From UBA5614 sp963667535 (GTDB taxonomy: Bacteria > Cloacimonadota > Cloacimonadia > Cloacimonadales > Cloacimonadaceae), in NCBI GenBank assembly GCA_963667535.2, contig CAXXDU010000002.1, forward strand, positions 2,728,001 to 2,792,000: a DNA stretch of 64,000 nucleotides, in the 5' to 3' direction. Every line of letters starts with the position of its first letter. Within the stretch, counting starts at the first letter, position 1. The notes under the pieces are model-generated. The model did no database searches, was not told where the DNA came from, and was given only the letters and a program-made list of their open reading frames with translations. The position numbers were made by a program, and so were the translations under genes. Below are positions 32,891 through 41,565 of this stretch, piece by piece.

Positions 32891-34054
32891 ATGTACAAAT
32901 ATGATTTTGACACTATTTATAATCGCAAAGGAAGCGGATGTTTTAAATCAGATGCTTTACAGATGCTGTTTGGTAAAGAGGATTTACTGTCACTATGGGT
33001 GGCAGATATGGAATTTGCTGTTGCTCCGGAAATACAGGAAGCTTTGACAGAAAGACTAAAACACCCGGTATTTGGTTATAACTTCCGGTTACCAGCATAT
33101 TACGATTCGATAATCAACTGGATTGATAAAAAGTACCATTGGCAGATTGATAAAGCCTGGATCATTAATACTCCAGGCATAGTCACAGCATTGAATGTTG
33201 CAGTGATAGTTTTTACAAGTCCTGGTGATAAGATTCTGGTACAAACACCTGTATATGACCCTTTCTTTAAAGCTGTCCTCGAAAACGGACGCAAGTTATT
33301 GACCAGTTCTTTGAAATTGTCTGATGGCAGATACGAAATAGACTTTGATGATTTTGAACAAAAGCTTAAAGTAAGCAAGCTCTTTTTCTTATGCAATCCG
33401 CATAACCCTGTGGGTAGAGTCTGGACAAAAGACGAATTACTCAGGATAGGAAATCTTTGCAAAAAATATAAGGTCATTGTTGTCTCTGATGAAATCCATG
33501 CCGACATCGTATACTCAGGGTACAAACATACAGCTTTTGCTTCCCTGGAAGATTTTGCAGACTTCACAGTAACCTGTTATGCTCCCAGTAAGAGTTTCAA
33601 TCTGGCAGGGCTCTGCACTTCAGCAATTGTAATTCCAGAAGAAAAGCTTCGTTTAACATATCATAAATATGTGCAAACAATGCATCTGTTTCTGGGTAAT
33701 ACTTTTGGTATCACAGCTTTTCAAGCTGCTTACAGCAGAGGTGATAAATGGCTGAGTGCCCTGCTTACTTACCTGGAAGATAATCGGGATTTCTTATGTG
33801 ATTACTTTGCCACACATCTTTCTCATTTGCATATGATTAAACCCGAAGGTACTTATCTTGCCTGGATAGACTTTCGTAGCCTGAACGTTACTGATGACAA
33901 TCTTTTTCGTATTTTGGTAGACAAAGCCGGACTGGCGCTCAGCATGGGCAGAACTTACGGAAATGATGGGAAAGGATTTATCAGGCTTAATTTCGGGTGC
34001 CCCCGTTCAATGCTGGAGATTGCCTGTGAGAGACTATATGATACTTTTAGATAA
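32891..34054 (+). CDS. MalY/PatB-type PLP aminotransferase
   Basis: A 387-aa fold-type I PLP enzyme of the MalY/PatB (cystathionine beta-lyase-like) group. Characteristic features are WVADMEFAVAPEI near the start, CNPHNPVGRVWTKDEL, VSDEIHADIVY, and the PLP lysine in CYAPSKSFNLAGL. dapD follows after 13 bp. Known members cleave C-S bonds in cystathionine or cysteine. The tight link to dapD also allows an aminotransferase role in the diaminopimelate pathway (the DapC step). The sequence cannot decide between them. Confidence 0.88.
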   Translation: MYKYDFDTIYNRKGSGCFKSDALQMLFGKEDLLSLWVADMEFAVAPEIQEALTERLKHPVFGYNFRLPAYYDSIINWIDKKYHWQIDKAWIINTPGIVTALNVAVIVFTSPGDKILVQTPVYDPFFKAVLENGRKLLTSSLKLSDGRYEIDFDDFEQKLKVSKLFFLCNPHNPVGRVWTKDELLRIGNLCKKYKVIVVSDEIHADIVYSGYKHTAFASLEDFADFTVTCYAPSKSFNLAGLCTSAIVIPEEKLRLTYHKYVQTMHLFLGNTFGITAFQAAYSRGDKWLSALLTYLEDNRDFLCDYFATHLSHLHMIKPEGTYLAWIDFRSLNVTDDNLFRILVDKAGLALSMGRTYGNDGKGFIRLNFGCPRSMLEIACERLYDTFR

Positions 34055-34067
34055 AGGATATTGAAAG

Positions 34068-34898
34068 ATGGATATGAAAACTCAGATTGATGAACTTTAT
34101 GAAGCCAGACCGGCTAAATACGTTCGGGAAGACCGTTTGTTGTTTGCTGAATTTATTGAAGCACTTAATCAGGGAAAAATTCGTTCTGCTGAGAAAGAAA
34201 ACAATGTATGGCACGTAAATGAATGGGTAAAAAAAGGAATTTTAGTAGGCTTTAGGATGGGTATTTTAACAGAAATGCCCTGGAGTAATGTCAAAAGCTT
34301 TTTTGATAAGGACACATTACCAGAAAAGCATATTACTCTTGCAGACCAGGTACGTATTGTACCGGGTGGGACATCAATGCGTAACGGCTGTTATATCGCT
34401 CCGGGAGTGGGAATTATGCCACCGGCATTTATCAATGTGGGTTCATACATAGATAGCGGAACATTAATTGATTCGCATGCTTTGGTCGGGAGTTGTGCGC
34501 AAATCGGCAAGAATGTTCATATTTCAGCAGGAGCAATGATTGGCGGAGTATTGGAGCCAATCGGCAGCAGACCGGTAATAATAGAAGACAGTGCATTTGT
34601 TGGTGGAAATACAGGCATTTATGAAGGTGTAATTGTTGAAACTAAGGCGGTTATTGCCCCCGGAACTATTATAACTGCTTCCACTCCTGTGTTTGACTCC
34701 ACGACCGGAAATTACTTAACTAAGACGCCAGGAATTGCTGTCATTATACCAGAAAGAGCTGTTGTTGTGCCAGGAAGCAGACCCTTAAAAGGGTATGCAG
34801 GATTTCATGTTTATTGTCCTATAATAATTAAGTACCGTGATGAGAAGACTGATATATCTGTTGTTTTGGAGCAGGATTTAAGAGAGATGATAGAATAG
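34068..34898 (+). CDS. dapD: Tetrahydrodipicolinate N-succinyltransferase
   Basis: A 276-aa DapD, which succinylates tetrahydrodipicolinate in the diaminopimelate/lysine pathway. The N-terminal helical domain carries VWHVNEWVKKGIL. The left-handed beta-helix shows hexapeptide repeats with RIVPGGTSMRNGCYIAPGV and GSYIDSGTLIDSHALVGSCAQIG. AAGGA lies upstream. With dapB and dapF in the same window this shows the succinylase variant; dapA and dapE are not here. Confidence 0.95.
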   Translation: MDMKTQIDELYEARPAKYVREDRLLFAEFIEALNQGKIRSAEKENNVWHVNEWVKKGILVGFRMGILTEMPWSNVKSFFDKDTLPEKHITLADQVRIVPGGTSMRNGCYIAPGVGIMPPAFINVGSYIDSGTLIDSHALVGSCAQIGKNVHISAGAMIGGVLEPIGSRPVIIEDSAFVGGNTGIYEGVIVETKAVIAPGTIITASTPVFDSTTGNYLTKTPGIAVIIPERAVVVPGSRPLKGYAGFHVYCPIIIKYRDEKTDISVVLEQDLREMIE

Positions 34899-34900
34899 GT

Positions 34901-35902
34901 TTATTCCAATTCGATGCTCTTTTCCAATTCGTCTGGTTCATCAAGTGAACTGTTATTTATTACAGGATCGTTTTCCTTGTTTTTTGTAAGAGGTAAAGTG
35001 TCTGACAAGGAAGGCATATTTGAGAAGTATTTACTGTATATTATATTAACCGTGCAATCATCCTGACTGATTTCGGCAATATCATCCATTTCATACATCA
35101 AATCAAATGTCTGGCTTGAATCTATCGTTACATATTGATAATCCACTGTCCGCATAAAATTGTTATCTTTATCAAACATGCCAAGGATAAAGTAACCGGC
35201 AATCATAACAGGCAAGTTGTTTTTAATAGTAACATAGACATCAGCAGGATGAGGAGAATTGACCAAATCATAGAAAAGATACTCATCACTCTGAACAGGT
35301 ACAATCTGAATGTCACTATCCATACTGAAAGCGTCTTCATCCAGCCAGTTTCCTGAGTAGGAACGGGCAGCTTTGAATCCACCAAAATGAGCCAGAGTTC
35401 GTTCTTTATATGATTCCATACCCGGGTCGTTAATCTGGTATGACGAAGCGTCATTGTATGGACCGTTTTGCTTTGTAACTAGCACCCAATGACTTCTTCT
35501 GCCTTTAACTTTTACAATTACTTTGTTGCCTTTGCCTAATTGCTCACTGAGGAATTTCCAATTATTTGCTTTGTGATCCTGAACAACCAGTTCAAGCCCG
35601 TTACCACTACCATCCATTTGACCAGGAATCTGCCAACGCATATTTGTGCCGGAATAGCCTCCGTTTTGTTTGAGCCATGTATTAAGTTCACCCGGTGTAA
35701 TCTGAGGATTGGTAGCTTCAGCATTTAACAGCATAGAAAGACAACTCAACACACATCCACTTCTACCGATTGTTGATCGTCTGGACTTACCAAGCTGGTC
35801 TTTCTTCCAGCGCTCATCCCCCTGAGAATACCATGGGAAATCCACGCTTACAAGCTGTGTGAACAGTGTTAATGCCAACAGGACAAAATATAATTTCCTC
35901 AT
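34901..35902 (-). CDS. Exported C39-like cysteine peptidase
   Basis: A 333-aa protein with a signal peptide (residues 1-20) and a C39_2-type peptidase domain (about 22-190). Conserved features are WYSQGDERWKKDQLG, the catalytic cysteine in GRSGCVLSCLSMLL, the histidine in RRSHWVLVTK and the aspartate in INDPG. A beta-rich C-terminal part of unknown function follows. It is convergent with dapD, with only 2 bp between the stops. It probably cleaves peptides or cell-wall stems outside the cytoplasm. Confidence 0.82.
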   Translation of the reverse strand: MRKLYFVLLALTLFTQLVSVDFPWYSQGDERWKKDQLGKSRRSTIGRSGCVLSCLSMLLNAEATNPQITPGELNTWLKQNGGYSGTNMRWQIPGQMDGSGNGLELVVQDHKANNWKFLSEQLGKGNKVIVKVKGRRSHWVLVTKQNGPYNDASSYQINDPGMESYKERTLAHFGGFKAARSYSGNWLDEDAFSMDSDIQIVPVQSDEYLFYDLVNSPHPADVYVTIKNNLPVMIAGYFILGMFDKDNNFMRTVDYQYVTIDSSQTFDLMYEMDDIAEISQDDCTVNIIYSKYFSNMPSLSDTLPLTKNKENDPVINNSSLDEPDELEKSIELE

Positions 35903-36052
35903 TGATTAATATACCTAGACTTTATGTAAACCCTTTACTATTTTAGTTATATACCCCTTTTATACCATGAGTTGTTTTGTCAACTGTAATAAAAAAACAG
36001 AATCCTAATGTCATGGATAATAGAAGTTGACAATTTGGAGGAGAACATTATA

Positions 36053-36067
36053 ATGTTAATCAAATGA
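36053..36067 (+). CDS. Four-codon leader ORF (M-L-I-K) coupled to the next gene
   Basis: The strong site GGAGGAG (36037-36043) is 9 nt before this ATG, but 20 nt before the ATG of the next gene, too far for direct use. The mini-ORF's TGA overlaps that start codon (ATGA). AACATTATAATGTT, a perfect palindrome, covers its start. A coupling leader is the simplest reading. Confidence 0.4.
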   Translation: MLIK

Positions 36068-37086
36068 ATAAAAGATGTTTTCTTTTTTGGGTAATTTTAC
36101 AGCTTAGTATAATCAGCTTGAGCGGTGTTATACTCCCTGTATATATAAACTGGGATAGCTCAGATAGCTACCTGCTGAATAACTTTCCTGACAATATTTT
36201 TGTGAAGGTGAGAGAAAACTATATTGTCCATTTTGGAATAGACACTTTAATGACTAATGGTGTCAGAACAAGATTAGACTTGACTAATCAGGAAGAACAG
36301 CTTTTTTCTCAAGTTGTCATAGACCATGCCATAATTGATTACCATCACGACAATCTGGGACTTGAACTGGCAATGAAGAACTTGGGTTATGGTAAGAATT
36401 TTTTCCTTTATAATCGGCGAAGTGACAATCCATTGTACAACAGAAACAATCTGTTTGAGTATCGTTGGCATGGAATCAGTTCAACAGTAAACTTCAAAGA
36501 CAATCAGTTTAGCGCTGGAATTGGAAATAATAAAATTAACAATAATATTGCCGAGGTATCTTATAAATATCAAACAGACCATCTCCATGCAGCTTTTTTC
36601 GGAGTATACGCACTTCATGATAGTCGGTACAATGCTGGAGTTTATCACGCTGGTACTGAGCTTTCACACAATTTCAGTATGTTAAATTTTCATACAGGAT
36701 TTACCTATCAATTTTACCCCAAAAGCCAATTCTACTCAAAAATGGAGAGTTGGCATCTGATTAATGAACTTGGGTTAAGTATTACACCGGGAACAAAGAT
36801 AATCCTGAGTACTGATCACCAGACAATCCCCTATAGCAAAAAAACAGAATTTGTTGCTGAAGCTTGTCTGGCCTTGAGACTAAACCAATTTCAGAGTTAT
36901 TTTGGGGTTAATGAAAAGACCATTCTACAAGATAAGGCTTACACCTATTTTGCTGACGTAAACTGGAATATCCTGAAAAATTTATCATTGGGCTTATTCT
37001 TCGATTATCTGATTTATGCAAAGGACAGTACTTCCACTAGAATCGGGATTCAGACTAAATACCGGTGGGGTGATTTACATGAATAA
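36064..37086 (+). CDS. Outer-membrane beta-barrel-like protein
   Basis: A 340-aa exported protein: signal peptide at residues 1-21, then alternating beta-strands with many aromatic ends (FSAGIGNNKINNNIAEVSYKY; LHAAFFGVYALHDSRYNAGVYHAG; YTYFADVNWN). This is the pattern of an outer-membrane barrel, and the last strand ends TKYRWGDLHE. I do not recognise a specific family. It overlaps the deacetylase lipoprotein gene by 8 bp, so the pair may act together at the cell surface. Confidence 0.65.
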   Translation: MNKRCFLFWVILQLSIISLSGVILPVYINWDSSDSYLLNNFPDNIFVKVRENYIVHFGIDTLMTNGVRTRLDLTNQEEQLFSQVVIDHAIIDYHHDNLGLELAMKNLGYGKNFFLYNRRSDNPLYNRNNLFEYRWHGISSTVNFKDNQFSAGIGNNKINNNIAEVSYKYQTDHLHAAFFGVYALHDSRYNAGVYHAGTELSHNFSMLNFHTGFTYQFYPKSQFYSKMESWHLINELGLSITPGTKIILSTDHQTIPYSKKTEFVAEACLALRLNQFQSYFGVNEKTILQDKAYTYFADVNWNILKNLSLGLFFDYLIYAKDSTSTRIGIQTKYRWGDLHE

Positions 37087-37813
37087 AATTATACTATGCT
37101 GTTTATTGTTATTCATTGTATTTGGTTGCAGATATGAATCTCTGCAGGGGAAACAGGATATTGTTGTTTGCATTACGTTTGATGACAACTGTAAAAGTGT
37201 GTATACAGAAGCTTTACCGATTATGAATCAATTTGGATATCGAGGAACAACTTTCGTAAATACAGGGAGAATAGGTTACTCTGCATATTGCTCCTGGAAT
37301 CAGTTAAATGAGCTTAAACACATTTATGATTGGGAAATCGGCGGACATACATTAAGTCACAAGCAGTTAGCTTCATTATCCGCAGCAGATGCTGAAAAAC
37401 AAATTTCAGCAGATTTTAATAATTTAAACCAACATGGATTGAATCCCGAATCATTTGCATCCCCATTCGGAGAATGCCCTGCTGAATATTATCCATTAAT
37501 AACGAAATACTATAAGAACATCAGAACAACAATGAACTCATCAATGCGTATTCCGATTGATAGAACTTTACTTGGTGCTTACTGGGTGGGTTATTCAGCT
37601 ACCCCTGAGAGTTTAATCGACCGGATCAAGGGCGGTATTGCAGATAAGGAAAATCTCGTTATCTTTTTTTTTCATGATATCGAGACTGAAAGTTCGATGT
37701 ACGAAAATAGCCATTATAGTCCTGAATCGTTTAGAGAGTTTTTAACACAATTGCATGCTCTGGGCGTAAAAGTGCTTCCCTTGAATGAGGCTCTGGACTA
37801 CTTGGAGGATTAG
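37079..37813 (+). CDS. Polysaccharide deacetylase-family lipoprotein
   Basis: A 244-aa lipoprotein (signal LFIVFGC) with a NodB-type deacetylase domain: TFDD, GGHTLSHKQL with the metal histidines, ASPFGE, and FFFHDIE at the end. The start at 37079 is preceded by GGTGGGG and overlaps the barrel-protein gene by 8 bp. It probably deacetylates a peptidoglycan or surface glycan at the periplasm or outer membrane; the substrate is unknown. Confidence 0.85.
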   Translation: MNKIILCCLLLFIVFGCRYESLQGKQDIVVCITFDDNCKSVYTEALPIMNQFGYRGTTFVNTGRIGYSAYCSWNQLNELKHIYDWEIGGHTLSHKQLASLSAADAEKQISADFNNLNQHGLNPESFASPFGECPAEYYPLITKYYKNIRTTMNSSMRIPIDRTLLGAYWVGYSATPESLIDRIKGGIADKENLVIFFFHDIETESSMYENSHYSPESFREFLTQLHALGVKVLPLNEALDYLED

Positions 37814-37820
37814 TCTATCT

Positions 37821-38972
37821 CTACCACTTCCAGGGTAATAGATAGTCTTTTATTTCTTCATTGTAATATCGGTCAGTCATTGTAGCTATAAAATCACGTA
37901 CTTGCTCAGCCTTGGAAAATCTTTCCCGGTAATCAGATTGTTTATAATTCAGAAAATGAATAAATATTTTGGATTCCATATTTTCTTTTTCCAGGTCTTC
38001 CATATACTTTTCAAACATGATACCCATTGTTCGATAAATTAGCTGATTTGATTGTTTTACGTTTTCGTCTGTGTATATACGGGCATAATTAAACTTCTTT
38101 AGTTTTAGAAGGTATTCGGAAGTTTCCTCATCAAAGGCTATGAAGTCCTTTTCAAAGCTGTTGATAATGACGCTCTTTACCAGAGTATCAATAATCTGGC
38201 TGTTTTTATTACCCAGGTAATCTGTGCATTCTTGTGGCAACTCCTCACGCTTGAGAATATTGTATCTTATCGCATCTTCAATATCTTGTCCTATGTAAGC
38301 AATAGTATCTGTAATTCTAACTACGCAGCCTTCCAGAGTTGCAGGCATCCAGAGTACATGCTCTCCGGCTTTTTTGCCTATAGTATATTCGAGAATCTCC
38401 TGTTCATTCTTGCTTAAATTTGGTCTGAGCTGTGTGTTATGCACTTCTCCATCATGCGAGATAATACCATCTCTGACCTGAAAAGTCAGATTGAGACCTT
38501 TGCCTTTATTGGATATATAATCTACAATGTGTAAGCTTTCTATATTGTGGTGAAAGTGGCCGATACCATGTTGAGTACAACATTTACTCAGCGCCATTTC
38601 ACCATCGTGTCCAAACGGACAATGACCCAAATCATGCCCCAGAGCAATGGCTTCTATCAATTCCAGATTCAGACCCAAGTACTTGCCTATAGTGCGTGAT
38701 ATTTGAGATACATAGGCAATATGCAGGTTACGATTAGTCATCTCTTCATCAAACAAATTGGTAAATGAAAAAACCTGCGTTTTACCATGATACCGGCGGT
38801 AAGCTCCGCTATATAGTATCCTGTCTCTATCGATTGCAAAGCAGGAGCGCAGATTATCCGGTTCTTCATCTTTCATACGGGTTGCTAAATCACAGCTTGT
38901 AGCCATTGGTGAAAACTGACATTTGTAATTGTCCCTGATCTTTGCTAGTATTTCATCATTTTTCATGTTCAT
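37821..38972 (-). CDS. dgt: dGTPase-like HD-domain triphosphohydrolase
   Basis: A 383-aa protein of the dNTP triphosphohydrolase family. Visible are CFAIDRDRILYSGAYRRYHGKTQVF, NRNLHIAYVSQISRTIG, the HD motif LGHDLGHCPFGHDGE with metal-binding His-Asp, and HNIESLHIVDYI. It removes triphosphate from dGTP or other dNTPs. Its length is below E. coli Dgt but fits the short bacterial class. It precedes trmB by 26 bp on the same strand. Confidence 0.88.
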   Translation of the reverse strand: MNMKNDEILAKIRDNYKCQFSPMATSCDLATRMKDEEPDNLRSCFAIDRDRILYSGAYRRYHGKTQVFSFTNLFDEEMTNRNLHIAYVSQISRTIGKYLGLNLELIEAIALGHDLGHCPFGHDGEMALSKCCTQHGIGHFHHNIESLHIVDYISNKGKGLNLTFQVRDGIISHDGEVHNTQLRPNLSKNEQEILEYTIGKKAGEHVLWMPATLEGCVVRITDTIAYIGQDIEDAIRYNILKREELPQECTDYLGNKNSQIIDTLVKSVIINSFEKDFIAFDEETSEYLLKLKKFNYARIYTDENVKQSNQLIYRTMGIMFEKYMEDLEKENMESKIFIHFLNYKQSDYRERFSKAEQVRDFIATMTDRYYNEEIKDYLLPWKW

Positions 38973-38998
38973 ATATAACCTCGAGATACATAGATATG

Positions 38999-39637
38999 TT
39001 ATAGCTTTTTAAACAGCATGTGCTGCGGTTCAAAACCAAGCCTGCGCTGTTCTCTTTCATAATATGTAGTTACATGCTCATCCATTAATGGACTTGAGCT
39101 GATGCCATTATCTGATACTGATATCAAATCCTGTCTTTTACTAAATTCTTTCCAAATCCAATGTGCATATTCTGAGTGGTCTGTGGATACCTGTATAAAA
39201 CCTCCAGGTATTATTATCCTGGACAGAGCATCTAAGAGTGAGGTCTGAACCAATCTGCGTTTGAAGTGCTTACGTTTGGGCCAGGGATCTGGATGTTGGA
39301 TAAATACTCCTGTAATGGAATTAGCAGGAATCATATTTTCAATTTTATCATCTATCATAAACGTAGCTATACGAACATTGTTATGCCTTTCCAAATCAAG
39401 CTTCCGTAGTATTATCTCCACTCTTTTTTGTTTAAGCTCAAAGCCTATGAAGTTCCATTCCGGATGTTTTAGTGCATACTCAGAGATAAATTCACCCTTA
39501 CCACTGCCAATTTCAATATACGTGGGGTTTTCATTACCAAATATCTCATGCAGATTTAGTTGCTTATCTGCATCAACTTTTATGATATACTTAGCATTCT
39601 TTGCTTCTAATAATGCTGTGTCAACTATTTTCGTCAT
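38999..39637 (-). CDS. trmB: tRNA (guanine-N7)-methyltransferase
   Basis: A 212-aa TrmB that makes m7G46 in tRNA. SAM binding is at YIEIGSGKGEFISEYA; the catalytic loop is HPDPWPKRKHFKRRLVQ; later IIPGGFIQVSTDHSEYA. I chose the ATG at 39637 (MTKIVDTALL), which overlaps the 3' end of the upstream membrane-protein gene by 17 bp. ATGs at 39643 and 39685 would only lengthen an already adequate N-terminus. Confidence 0.9.
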   Translation of the reverse strand: MTKIVDTALLEAKNAKYIIKVDADKQLNLHEIFGNENPTYIEIGSGKGEFISEYALKHPEWNFIGFELKQKRVEIILRKLDLERHNNVRIATFMIDDKIENMIPANSITGVFIQHPDPWPKRKHFKRRLVQTSLLDALSRIIIPGGFIQVSTDHSEYAHWIWKEFSKRQDLISVSDNGISSSPLMDEHVTTYYEREQRRLGFEPQHMLFKKL

Positions 39638-40286
39638 CTTCATCCATGTCTGTTTCATCTTTGGGCTTATACATAATAGGGACAATCTCTTTGTCTTTTT
39701 CTTCCAGTTTGATAATCAGAAACTCAGCAACTGAAAGTCCGAATCCCATAAAGATAAACAGCATCAGACCACTAAGAAATCTCGATTGCATAAATGTGCT
39801 GTCAGTCAGTTGTTTCAATAGCATAAACTGAATCTTAAAAGCCAGTGTAAATCCCGCGGCACCTAGTAATGAAAATACCAATAGTCTGAATTGGCGAAAA
39901 GATTTGTTTAAAAATATGTACTTTAATATCGTCCACATAATCAGGAATAAAACCAAGAGCGGTACTAAGTATAAAACTATCGGTCTGAACACATTTGGTG
40001 TCATCTTCTGCATGGAGATTGAGAAAATCAGAGACATCACACCCATTGCAATAAATTCATACCATTTGTAATTCTGTCTCATCAAGAAAAACATAAGAGC
40101 GATTACCAATGTCAATCCATAATATATGGCAGCCGGTCCGTTGACTTCGCCTGAAGTCTGATTTGCTAAGGGGAAAAAAAATGCACTGGCTGTTCCATAA
40201 ACAATTAAACCTCCAAAAGTAACAGCTATCAGAGGCACAGCTAATGAAATAAATAACTTTGCTGGTATGTATTTTGACTCGTTCAT
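39621..40286 (-). CDS. Uncharacterised polytopic membrane protein
   Basis: A 221-aa protein with about six hydrophobic segments, no recognised motif and an acidic C-terminal tail (KDETDMDEDDENS). It is the first gene of a minus-strand group with trmB and the dGTPase-like gene. The function is unknown to me. Confidence 0.75.
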   Translation of the reverse strand: MNESKYIPAKLFISLAVPLIAVTFGGLIVYGTASAFFFPLANQTSGEVNGPAAIYYGLTLVIALMFFLMRQNYKWYEFIAMGVMSLIFSISMQKMTPNVFRPIVLYLVPLLVLFLIMWTILKYIFLNKSFRQFRLLVFSLLGAAGFTLAFKIQFMLLKQLTDSTFMQSRFLSGLMLFIFMGFGLSVAEFLIIKLEEKDKEIVPIMYKPKDETDMDEDDENS

Positions 40287-40383
40287 TCTATTTATCCTAT
40301 TTTTTATTTGACTTAATACTCTAAATTCAAATTTAACCTTTCTGTCAAGAAATCAAGATAAATAGCTTGTAGGAGATACATAG

Positions 40384-41337
40384 ATGCTGAGTTTTGTAAG
40401 AAATCTGAGAGAGAAAATAGCCCGTACAAAGAATTCCTTTGTCGGAAAGCTTGCGGAGGCTATCCGCTTACGCGGGAAAGTGGATGAAGAACTCATGGAA
40501 GAGCTTGAGGATATTTTGCTCCGCACGGACACAGGCGTGGATATGACTACCCTAATTATGGACAAGCTCAGAGATGAAATAAAAGTTAATAAACTTTCTG
40601 AAGCTGAAAAAGTACAGGAAACCTTACAAAACATAATGAGCGAAATCTTGCTGTCTGATTATCAGGATGCTACAGATTTTTATACTGATATTTCATCCAA
40701 ACCCCAGGTTATCTTCTTTCTTGGAGTTAATGGAGTTGGAAAAACAACAACTATAGGCAAAGTCGCCAGCCGCTTTCGTCAGCTGGGTAAATCAGTTCTT
40801 ATCATAGCAGGAGATACATTCAGGGCAGCAGCTATTGAACAGCTTGAAATCTGGGCTGACCGTGCAGGAGCTTCCATTATTAAGTCACAACAAGGTGCTG
40901 ACCCCAGTTCAGTTTGTTTTGATGGTGTTTCTGCAGCTATTGCCAGGGGTACGGACATTGTCTTGATTGATACAGCCGGCAGGCAACACAATAAAGCAAA
41001 CCTGATGCAAGAACTATCCAAGATTATTCGTACAATCAAAAAAGTCATCCCCGATGCTCCACAGGAAACTTTACTGGTTCTGGACGCCACTACAGGACAA
41101 AACGCTGTTTCTCAGGCTAAGACATTTCACGAGCTTGCAAACCTGACCGGTCTTGTCCTGACAAAATTGGATGGTACTGCCAAAGGCGGTATCATTCTTA
41201 ATATTAAGCACTCGCTTGGTATTCCGGTAAAACTCATCGGTCTGGGGGAACAGATTGACGATTTACAGACTTTTGACCCGGAAGCATTCGTTGATGCTAT
41301 GTTCTCTACAGATAAAACCGAAGTACCTGAGGAATAA
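40384..41337 (+). CDS. ftsY: Signal recognition particle receptor FtsY
   Basis: A 317-aa FtsY with the NG domain only; the acidic N-terminal A domain of some bacteria is absent. GTPase motifs: GVNGVGKTTTIGKVA, GDTFRAAAIEQL, DTAGR, TKLDGTAKGG. It receives ribosome-SRP complexes at the membrane. AGGAG lies 9 nt before the ATG. It stands alone. Confidence 0.96.
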   Translation: MLSFVRNLREKIARTKNSFVGKLAEAIRLRGKVDEELMEELEDILLRTDTGVDMTTLIMDKLRDEIKVNKLSEAEKVQETLQNIMSEILLSDYQDATDFYTDISSKPQVIFFLGVNGVGKTTTIGKVASRFRQLGKSVLIIAGDTFRAAAIEQLEIWADRAGASIIKSQQGADPSSVCFDGVSAAIARGTDIVLIDTAGRQHNKANLMQELSKIIRTIKKVIPDAPQETLLVLDATTGQNAVSQAKTFHELANLTGLVLTKLDGTAKGGIILNIKHSLGIPVKLIGLGEQIDDLQTFDPEAFVDAMFSTDKTEVPEE

Positions 41338-41565
41338 ATATAGTAGTGAATCTCAAACCGGTATATCCGGCTTAAGCCATATCTCTTCTAATCATTGATT
41401 AGTCAATGCTTTATGTCTGCTTTAGCTTTTACTTAAGATTACTCCAATATTAAAATTAAACAGACATTTGGAACAAATTATTCATTACAATTATGTATTA
41501 TTTTCTTATATTATGCATTAACAGAGGGCAAAAACTATTTGAAACATTTCCTATAGGGAGGAAAA

